Assembly (NCBI GenBank): GCA_030280995.1
Contig: JASXTE010000002.1
Coordinates: 15,897,183-15,961,182 of the forward strand
Reading direction: 5' to 3'
DNA from: Hemileia vastatrix
Taxonomy: Eukaryota; Basidiomycota; Pucciniomycetes; Pucciniales; Zaghouaniaceae
Length of the DNA: 64,000 bases
This document shows, piece after piece, positions 56,793 to 64,000 of this stretch. The position numbers and the translations under genes were made by a program. Every line of letters begins with the position of its first letter. The first letter of the stretch is position 1. The notes under the pieces are model-generated. The model saw only the letters and a list, made by a program, of their open reading frames with translations. It did not search any database and was not told the DNA's origin.

Positions 56793-57544
56793 GTTAAGAT
56801 AAATGAAGATGAAAAGGAGTAAAAACAAGTAGATTAGATATTGAAGTGTTCTGTATGGAGAGAACAGACAGGATGAGATGAGAATGGGGGTGTGCAGCAC
56901 AGTAGAAGGCAGATCCAGAGAATAATCAAAGATGTGGTTATGAAGGAAAGTAGGCCAAGATATGGTTATGACAGAAATTTGTCCAATATGTGGTTATGAA
57001 AAATTGATTAGAAAATTGTCCAATAAGAGTTAAACTTTGACACATGAAATGTCTAATAAACCAATTATTAGAAAAAATAATTGTGGAAGATAATTGGGAT
57101 TTAAGGATTTTTATCCACAATTAATTTAATTGCGGGTAAGTCAACTTTGATACCTCTTAATATCATAATTTGACTTATTTGCATTAACGCAGGCAAGTAA
57201 AAAAGCTTTATTTCTTGATTTTTCAGCATTGAGTTTCTTTTTTTTTTAATTCATCAACTTTTAACTGAATTTTGGAGTTTTACAATTGAAATTGATTTTT
57301 TTGAATTTTTTTTAATCCTCCTCTTTTAATGCTAACCTTCTCCATCTCCAAATCTAAAAGATCTTTCTCAACTTATAAAATTTCTTCAAACTTTTATTAT
57401 TTATGAAACCACTTCTTTTTCTCAAAAAGTAGTTGACATTCTTCAGTTTTTTCATGAGACTCCAACTTCATGATTTCAATTTGCACTTGTATTTTTTTGC
57501 AACAAATCTAACTTTTAAGAGTAAGAGAAAAAAATTAAGAAAGA

Positions 57545-58289
57545 TTCTTTAGTTAAAACAAAAGTAAAAAATATAACCTTGTTTGGGTTTATTAACAATC
57601 TCCTTAAAAGCAGAAAAAACAGCCTTTGAAGTTGATTGAGTTGCCCCAAAACTATCAGAAGCTCTTTGCCTGAGTCTATTGCTAGGAGGGGTTAGTTCTT
57701 TATCATCTAATCTTTAAGTTTCAGCTACTTCCTTAAAAATTTCTAGATTTGATGAGGCTTGGGTTTGATTTATACATGGGGAGTAAATCAGCAGTATAAA
57801 AGAAAAAATAATAGCAAAAGTAGTTTAGTCTTACTACCATGGGCTCATTAATCTCAATGTCAGAATACGCAAATGGTTCTCCAAATTCTGGAGAGTGATG
57901 TGAAGGATCTAAAGAAAATCTTGAATATTTGTATGAAACTCAGTAATTCTTGGGCCTTGATTCATGTGCAAGGGGTAGACATTGGGCCTTTTTCAAAGGA
58001 ATTTGTCCATTTTATCATAAAGAGGACACATAGAGTTGAGTTTTTCAAAAACAGATGTGATTACATGATTTTCATCTACTTTGGTAACTCCAAACCCAGT
58101 TGAAAAAGAAGATATCTTTGCTTTCTTGTATTTTTTTGATAGTTTTTTAATCTTTCCCTCATTTGCTTTGTTTTCAAATACATCTTACCTTTAGTTTTTG
58201 ATTTCAAATCCACCTCCATTTGATTAAAGCCACTCAATTTTGATTCAGGTGGACTACCAACTTGAGTGTAATTTTCACAGCCAAAACAG
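57545..58289 (-). pseudogene. Remnant of a Myb-like Harbinger gene from a third family
   Basis: Reading minus from 58,289: CFGCENYTQVGSPPESKL, KTKGKMYLKTKQMRERLKNY, KKYKKAKISSFSTGFGVTKVDEN and LNSMCPLYDKMDKFL, which parallels CFGTEYATKVGRPPTSKV, SECFKHYRAKYKKAKALSSSTGFGVT and LDSLCPYFKEMD in H1. The beginning of the gene is cut off by the LTR fragment at 58,290. Stretches without coding sense follow on the 3' side. From 57,162 to 57,545 I see only AT-rich sequence. Confidence 0.68.
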
Positions 58290-58743
58290 TGTCACTGGAC
58301 AACCTATGCACAAAGCCAAGGGATTTCCTGAAAGTGAGATGAAGGGAGTAGTTTAGAAATTTCTTTGAAGCACAGAGGAAATGTTCAAGGAAGTGATTTG
58401 AAGGTGAGTCAAAGGAAGAGCTACTGCTTGAAGATATGTTTGATAAGAATCTCAATATAACTTAAAGATAATATTAATATTCTTAAGATCTCACAAAGGG
58501 TTGTAAACTCAATAATCAAAGATTTAAGTTTTACAAATGATTACTGAGAAAATAAGGAAATGTACAATAATAATAATTTAACTTGAAGCTTTACCACTAT
58601 TAACTATAGATTAGTTTTATAATTTATATCTAAAGAAATGTTAAACCAAAATCAAACCCCTTTTATATCCATTACTCCTCCTCTCATTGACCTCATACCC
58701 ATCCATCATTCTGCACACCACAGACCTCCAAAAATACACCGGT
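58290..58743 (-). repeat. Truncated LTR of the E3 family
   Basis: TGTCACTGGACAACCTATGCACAA matches the start of the LTR at 60,078; similarity runs about 430 bp (shared ATCTCACAAAGGGTTG, CAATAATCAAAGATTTA). It lies inside the Myb-like remnant and is cut by the E0-family LTR at 58,744. Confidence 0.8.
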
Positions 58744-59853
58744 TGTGGTAGCCTAAAGTTTAGTATGGCACCTAATTATGTAAATGGAGTTATTACGGCA
58801 TGCAAGATTAGTGCTATCATTTTTTATAAAAAGGTTTTATTTAATTTATTTGAGTTTTAAATATAAAGAAATTGGTTAAAAGCAAATGCCTACACAAAAA
58901 CAATATATTTTACGGAGAAGACTTATTTTTACGGTTGGCAAAATTTATAAGTATCAAGTCGAGTCACTCAAGAACCTTGTGAAATTTTCCCAGAATTTTT
59001 ACTATTTTTCTTATATTTTTAAATGAATTTTAAAGTTTTATAAAAATATTTACGTTTTTAGAAATATACTTAACTTTGATGAATTTTCACAGGGAGAGTA
59101 GAGCTGCGCAGGCTACGAAAATTAGTTTGGAATGTTAAGGGGAAGTGGCTCTATCATGTGTGATTTTTCTAGATTTTTTATTCCATTTTTAAAGGTTTTA
59201 ATTGAGTCCGGAGGTCCGGACGGACTCCGAACGGACTCCGCTTGGACTCCGGATTGACTCTGGCTGAGCTCTGGAGGGGAAACTTAGGCACGTGACTAGG
59301 TATACTTAAGAGCCTCTCAGACTCGAAATTGGGCATCATCTTACAATCATCAGAGATCATACAGCTTAATCATTAACCACCACGGTCTCATTTTTTATTA
59401 ATCAACAAATTAAATAAATTTGTAATACCCTTATAACTTTATATTTTATATATAACATTTTAGAAATACTACTCAACAATTTAAATCACACTTCATACAA
59501 GGTATCTTTAGAAAGGTCTTCATCACTGGGACTTGATTATTTCTGTCTCATAAAAATTTAAATTATTATAAAAACATAAAAGTCAATCTTTTCAGATCTT
59601 TCACTGGTACACCTTAATTGTTGTTATCAGTATTTCTTTTCTCAACAGCCACTTTTATTTAAATCTCAATAAGCGTCAAATATTTCAGAGTTTCAATATT
59701 TTTATCAATCAGATCCAAGTAGACTGGTCAGCTTAGTGATTTAGAATTCCCATTTTGTTATTTTTAATTGGAAGGACGGGGTTTTCAGCTAAATCCACAC
59801 ACCTCCTCCGGATTCTGCTTACAGCAAGGCAACTGTAAGAGTTTACCTTACCA
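58744..59853 (+). repeat. LTR of a second E0-family element
   Basis: 1,110 bp, plus-strand homologue of 1264-2357: starts TGTGGTAGCCTAAAG, ends CCTTACCA, then the TAGT spacer and the primer site. Contains the CGGACTCCG cluster at 59,203-59,265. Clearly diverged from the left copy, so they are separate insertions. Confidence 0.87.
59203..59265. promoter_or_regulatory. CGG-N3-CCG cluster in the E0-family LTR
   Basis: GTCCGGAGGTCCGGACGGAC and following CGGACTCCG units, about 11 bp apart. Counterpart of 1846-1895. The binding role is inference from the known CGG preference of Zn2Cys6 proteins. Confidence 0.4.
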
Positions 59854-59857
59854 TAGT

Positions 59858-59875
59858 TGGCGCCCAACGTGGGGT
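59858..59875 (+). other. Primer-binding site of the second E0-family element
   Basis: TGGCGCCCAACGTGGGGT, identical to 1259-1242 on the minus strand. Confidence 0.8.
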
Positions 59876-60031
59876 TTGAATTCTCTAGCTTTCTTTAAAG
59901 ACTTACTTGGATCAAGAACGTTCTTAGCCTGCAAGAGGCTTATTTTCTGGAACTCTAATTGGATTTTTGTTATTGGCCTGCAAGAGGCTTGTTATTTTAT
60001 CAATTGTTAACGCTTTTCATTACTTATTGGG

Positions 60032-60077
60032 ATGTCTTCTTCTGCTGTTGCTTCTGGATCTCCTCAAACTCTTACTC
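60032..60077 (+). pseudogene. Start of gag of the second E0-family element, truncated
   Basis: ATG followed by SSSAVASGSPQTLT, matching MSSSAVDSGSSNPLT of the E0 Gag. The E3 LTR begins at 60,078, so only about 15 codons are left. Confidence 0.8.
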
Positions 60078-60852
60078 TGACACCGGACGACCTACGCACA
60101 AGGTTGAGGATGTTCCTGAAAGTGAGATGAGAGATTTTAGAAACTTCTTCGAAGCACAGAGGAATGATTCAAGGAAATGATTCAAAGGTCACTCGAAGTA
60201 ATAGCTATAGGTTCGAGGTTCGTTCGAGAAGAATTATAAACTAGTTTCAAAGGTAATAGTAATTCTTAAAATCTCACAAAGGGTTGGAAAACTCAATAAT
60301 CAAAGATTTAGGATTTAAAAATGAATATTGAGAAAATAAAAGAAAGATACAATAACAATGATTTAACTTTTAAGGATTTACCACTATTAATGTAAATACG
60401 ATTTTATAATTTAATTCTAAGGAATATCGAACCAAATACCCAACTCCTTCTATATCCTTTGTTCCTCCTTGCATTGACCTCCCTTCCATCGCACCATTCC
60501 CATTCCATTGACCATTACTAACAAACACTTAGACCCTCTTTACTAAATATCCGTCCATGCTCAATTTACCCCTTTTTAATTAATTAACAAAACTTTAATG
60601 AAAAACTACTACTGTACTATTTCGTTGAACCTAGCGCTGTGCGTCACTTATTGAAAAGGACTAAGGTACCCCATTGGGAGATTGACTAATTTAGATTTAG
60701 AGTTTAGGCTAGCGCAGTTAAATAGTAAGTACACAAAGGAAAATCGCAGTTGCTATGGAGAATTGCTTTCTGCGCTTCGAGTATAGATTTAGGATTGGAT
60801 ATTATTGATTTAATGAGTTGATTTCGCCTTGAGTGTCACATGGCGCGTGACA
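60078..60852 (-). repeat. 3' LTR of E3 (minus-strand element)
   Basis: 775 bp. On the minus strand it starts TGTCACGCGCC (60,852) and ends CCGGTGTCA; the six-base ends are inverted. Matches the truncated copy at 58,290-58,743. The E3 body follows to the right. Confidence 0.75.
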
Positions 60853-60862
60853 GATGCCCGGG

Positions 60863-60871
60863 TATAAAAAA
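60863..60871 (+). promoter_or_regulatory. Probable TATA box of the E3 antisense gene
   Basis: TATAAAAAA, preceded by GCCCGGG, lies 11 bases outside the LTR and about 100 bases before the ATG at 60,964; a pyrimidine-rich stretch (CCCTTCTCTAATACTTTTTT) lies between them. Confidence 0.5.
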
Positions 60872-60963
60872 TTGCGAACTCCGTTGAGCTTGAGCCATCT
60901 TCCCACACTAATTTCCCTTCTCTAATACTTTTTTCCCTCACCTCTTAATTACTTATTCTTATA

Positions 60964-61969
60964 ATGAACTGCCCCACTCCCACACCTACGCCTCCACACC
61001 CTAAAGTGGATGGGGGAATAATCACACGACAGTTTTCACAGACTTGCACGGCTTGTGAAAGCATGGAATATTTCTGTGTCAAAAGTACGGCGACTCGAGG
61101 CCCTTGCCAGAAATGCGAGTTTTGCCGTTGGCGGCGAGTGGCGTGCGATGCGTTGGCGAAGAACGCGGAAATCGAAAAACGATTTACCAAAACTAAGTTT
61201 TGGGTAGTTCCGAAAACCAAGGAGGTGGTCGAAGACATTTGGGATGTCTCGATCAAAGATGAACAATTGGTGGGGGAAAATGATAAGGAGTTAAACAATG
61301 AGATCTCAACCTGGGTAACCCAGGCCACGAGTTCGAAGCGAGGTGTCGAGGAAGAAGTTGACGAGTTGGTGCAGGAGGATGAAGATGAAGTCCCTGTTCC
61401 AGGGCGGGCACCCAAGAAACGACGGGTGGTCATCGAGGACGATGAGGAAGAGAGAGAGGTAGAGGTCGAAGTGACGCCAAGGTTATTTCTAGAGCCTGAC
61501 CCCATCTTCGAGGTAAGTTTTTATTTGTTTATTTTAAGGATGAAGTTACTGATGAGTTTTTTTTTTTTTTTTTTAGACATCGAATAACCTTGAAGAGCCG
61601 ATTGCGGAGCCTGCGCCGGTTATACCAACTGAGGCACACCCTTTGGCCACGGAGGTAGTTGAAGAGCCCGAAGACACCCTGGACCAGGTGTGGTCGAAGA
61701 AACCTCGTCAAGGTCGACGAGTAAGGTTTGTGGAAGAACTATGTGGGGAGGTCAACACTATTATCGACGCTGCTTCCTTTGACGTGGCAGAGGAGCTCTT
61801 GGAGATGGGAGAGGTGGTTCTGGTAGGAGAGGAGGAGGTATTTGAGAAATGCAGGAAGGAGATAAGGGTAGTTTTGGAGAAAATGAAAATATTGGTTCGA
61901 GAGAAGTTAAAAAAAAGATTTGAAATGAAAAGGAGATGTAAAGAAGTAGAAAAGAAAATTGTATTTTAG
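60964..61969 (+). CDS. Antisense accessory gene of E3: Zn2Cys6-pattern protein with nuclear signal, two exons
   Basis: Opposite strand to E3 pol, between pol and the 3' LTR. Exon 1 is 60,964-61,512, the intron 61,513-61,576 (GTAAGT, TTACTGATG branch, long T tract, TTAG, phase 0) and exon 2 is 61,577-61,969; together 313 residues with no defect. C28, C31, C38, C51, C54 and C61 fit C-x2-C-x6-C-x12-C-x2-C-x6-C, the same spacing as gene B of E2, with basic CRWRRVAC at the end and an extra C48. An acidic middle holds PKKRRVV at 150, a nuclear-localisation-like signal. The C-terminus is a long charged helix (FEKCRKEIRVVLEKMK...). GC content is visibly higher than in the flanks. Most likely a nuclear DNA-binding regulator carried by the retrotransposon; its target is unknown. 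It is intact although the neighbouring pol is broken. Confidence 0.75.
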
Positions 61970-62884
61970 TTTTATTTTATTTTTATTTTATTTTATTATG
62001 ATTATTTTTTTTATTGTAGGTGAATGTTATTATTTTTATAAGATTTGAGAGAGAGAGAAAAAGAAAAAAAAGAAAAAAAGAAGTTTAAAATAAAAAATTT
62101 TAGAATTTGAAAGAAGAATTTTAAAGAAAGAAAAAAGGTTGTTTAATTGAAGGAAGTTTTAGTGTTTTAAAAGGAAAATTTTATGTAAGAAAAGAGAGAA
62201 AAAAAACGGTTTTGTGATTGAGATGAGTTTGTTAAATTGAGGATTTTTTTTAAATTTTTTTTTTTTTTTTTTTTTGAAATTTTAGTTGAAAAGAGAGGAA
62301 GAAGAAAGAAAAGAAAAAAAAACAGAATTTAGAATTTAAGAGAATTTGAAAAGAAGAATTATTTGTCTCGAAGAATTATTATAGGGAGATTTAGAGGTTG
62401 AAGTTAAGTTTGAGGAAATGGTCGTGTCATACAAAATTTGATGATTCGAAGGAAAGAAAATTTTTAAAAGAGAGAAATTTTTTTTTTTTTTTGGAAGAGA
62501 AATTTTTGAAGAGAATTTAAATTTTAAGAAAAGAATGTATTTAAAGAATTGAAAAAGAAAAGAAAGAAAATATTTAGAGAGATTTATTTTTATTTTATTA
62601 TTTATGTTTTATTCTATTTATTTTATTTTATTTTATTTTATTTATTTTATTTTATTTTATTTTATTTTATTTAATTTTAATTTTGATTTTATTTTATTTT
62701 ATTTTATTTTATTGTATTTAATTTTAATTTTGATTTTAATTTTAGTTGGTTTTGGAGGAAATTTTATAGAAGGAGAAGAAAGAAAAGAAGAGAGAAAGAA
62801 GAAAACAAGGCTAAGAAATTTAAGAGGTGTTTTAGATTTTAAAGAAAGAAAGAAAAAGAAAAGAAAATTTTAAATAAAGAAATT
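61970..62884. other. Low-complexity spacer between the antisense gene and E3 pol
   Basis: A/G-rich runs, then TTTTA pentanucleotide repeats (about 62,600-62,740). An 89-codon frame at 62,604 is the translation of the repeat and is not a gene. Confidence 0.7.
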
Positions 62885-64000
62885 TTAAGGTTTTGGTTTT
62901 AAAGGATATTTCGAATGAAAAGATTTTAGGAGTTCAGGAGCATTAGAAACATTGATGGATGGTTCCCAGGATGTTTTGTCTGAGTCATTGAGGAAGCCTT
63001 CCCATTTTACGAGGTATTGAAGTTTCCCCTTGCGTATTCTTGAATTAAGGATACGACTTACTTCCCACTCTAGATGATCTTCTACTTCGACCGGTTCCGG
63101 AGGGGGTTGGTTCTTGCCCGGGTATATTTCTCGAGCCAGTTCCAGGAGAGATACATGGAAAACAGGGTGAATCGCCTGCCATTTAGGAGGTAACTTGAGT
63201 CGAAATGCAGTTTTAGAGACTTCAGAGTCGATTTCGAATGGTCCCAAGCGCTTTCAGCCAGTTTCTTTGATGGTCTTGTTGTTCAAATGTTTCGTGCGTC
63301 GAGCCATACTTTGTCGCCTGGTTTAAAGGAAGGAGCAGATTGTCGATGTTTGTCGGCCTGTTCCTTGTATCTTCGAATCGCTGATTCCAAATTTGTTTTA
63401 AGTTCTTCTTGGAGTCGTGATATAGTTCGAAGATAATGTTCCGCAGGATGATTAGTTCCTACATGGATTGAGTTGTGTCGAGGATGTCGTCCATAAATGG
63501 TTTCAAAGGGAGATTGTCGTGTCGAAGAATGAGTTGAGTTATTATAAGCAAATTCGGCCAATGGTAACCATGTGGTCCAATCGTCTTGTTGGTAACTGAC
63601 ATACATTCGAAGATATTGTTCGAGGATTTGGTTAACTCTTTCTGTTTGACCATCGGTTTCAGGGTGATAGGCCGTGGAGAGATTCCTCGTGATATTGAGT
63701 TGTTGACACAGTTGGGTCCAGAATGTGGATACAAACAATGAGCCTCTATCTGAAATAATATCATTCAGTAAGCCGTGTTTAGAAAATACATATTCTAGAA
63801 ACAATTTTGAAAAATTATCTGCTGTAGCAGTAGTAGTGGTTTTAATAAAAATAGACATTTTTGAGAATCTATCTACTATTACTAATATAGCATCAAAATC
63901 ATTAGAAATAGGAAGTTGAGAAATGAAATCCATCGATAAAGATTCCCAAGGTTTAGAGGGAATAGGAAGTGGTTGAAGCAACCCATGCTTCCGGTGATGG
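62885..64000 (-). pseudogene. Integrase and chromodomain of E3, partial and broken
   Basis: C-terminal Pol of a Ty3/gypsy element entering from the right edge. Integrase core: SMDFIS, IISDRGSLF and HPETDGQTERVNQ, giving D,D35E. Then the GPY-type DKVWLDARNI, stopped by TGA (one transition from CGA) near 63,283, with a one-base deletion near 63,250 before LGPFEIDSEVSKTAFRLKLP. A chromodomain closes the protein (WEVSRILNSRIRKGKLQYLVKWEGF...SWEP). The frame is open to the window edge. Closer in wording to the Tf1/Tf2-type chromodomain elements of fungi than E1 is. Not functional as read. Confidence 0.9.

Larger units (their letters stand above)
54650..57158 (+). mobile_element. H3: decayed Harbinger element of the H1 family
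   Basis: Left end AGGGGGTATAAAAGTTGACC, right end inverted (GTCAACTTTGATACCTCTT), flanked by AAT (54,647-54,649; 57,159-57,161). Holds a transposase start, a foreign insert, and most of the Myb-like gene on the minus strand. The transposase core and the oxygenase are missing. Confidence 0.85.

Noticed and set aside
60945..61505. 186-codon minus-strand frame overlapping the E3 antisense gene
   Set aside because: Low-complexity shadow of the plus-strand gene, which has Cys pattern, intron and promoter.
62604..62873. Frame of Phe/Tyr/Ile-rich residues
   Set aside because: Translation of a TTTTA repeat.
1..64000. tRNA, rRNA or other RNA genes
   Set aside because: None recognised by eye; a covariance-model scan would be needed to exclude small ones.

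Overview
The window is a repeat-dense, AT-rich piece of a fungal nuclear genome. Short GT-AG introns, fungal-type Zn2Cys6 motifs, chromodomain Ty3 retrotransposons and a Tet-like 2OG-Fe(II) oxygenase gene all point to a basidiomycete. A rust fungus (Pucciniales) is my best guess, from recalled family knowledge and not from a search. I see no ordinary housekeeping gene: every coding region I can support belongs to a transposable element or its cargo.

Left half (1-33,960). A satellite with monomers of about 608 bp, each carrying a near-perfect 46-bp palindrome, has been split by LTR retrotransposons. These are the 5' end of a minus-strand Ty3 element (1-2,357, here E0), a young complete chromodomain Ty3 element (E1, 2,754-11,601, 5-bp CTGCA duplication, one 1,955-residue Gag-Pol frame), a 13.2-kb decayed Ty3 element (E2, 13,073-26,277, ACGT duplication) and a solo LTR of E1 type (27,655-28,834). 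Subtracting each insertion restores the roughly 608-bp spacing of the palindromes, which confirms the element borders. E2 carries, behind pol and on the opposite strand, two genes with Zn2Cys6-type cysteine patterns and introns.

Middle and right (35,000-58,290). Several PIF/Harbinger-like DNA transposons begin AGGGGG and are flanked by 3-bp AAT or ATT duplications. The largest (H1, 35,368-43,266) holds a nearly intact DDE transposase with one intron, a three-exon Myb/trihelix-like second gene on the other strand, a large foldback of purine/pyrimidine minisatellites, and a broken Tet-like oxygenase gene. H1 sits inside a second unusual satellite made of a chain of different short hairpins. H2, H3, H5 and H6 are decayed or rearranged relatives. 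A 250-bp MITE lies at 53,804.

Right end (58,290-64,000). Nested LTR elements: a truncated LTR of the E3 family, interrupted by an E0-family LTR with its gag start, which is interrupted in turn by a minus-strand chromodomain Ty3 element (E3) that runs off the window. E3 also carries, between pol and its 3' LTR and on the opposite strand, an intact two-exon gene with the same C-x2-C-x6-C-x12-C-x2-C-x6-C pattern as one of the E2 antisense genes.

The most interesting signals are this shared antisense Zn2Cys6 gene class (with CGG/CCG-triplet clusters in the E0 and E2 LTRs as possible targets), the two hairpin-bearing satellites, and the oxygenase cargo in a Harbinger element. The setting resembles pericentromeric heterochromatin, but that is inference. 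No database search was possible; family names rest on motifs read directly and on recalled knowledge.
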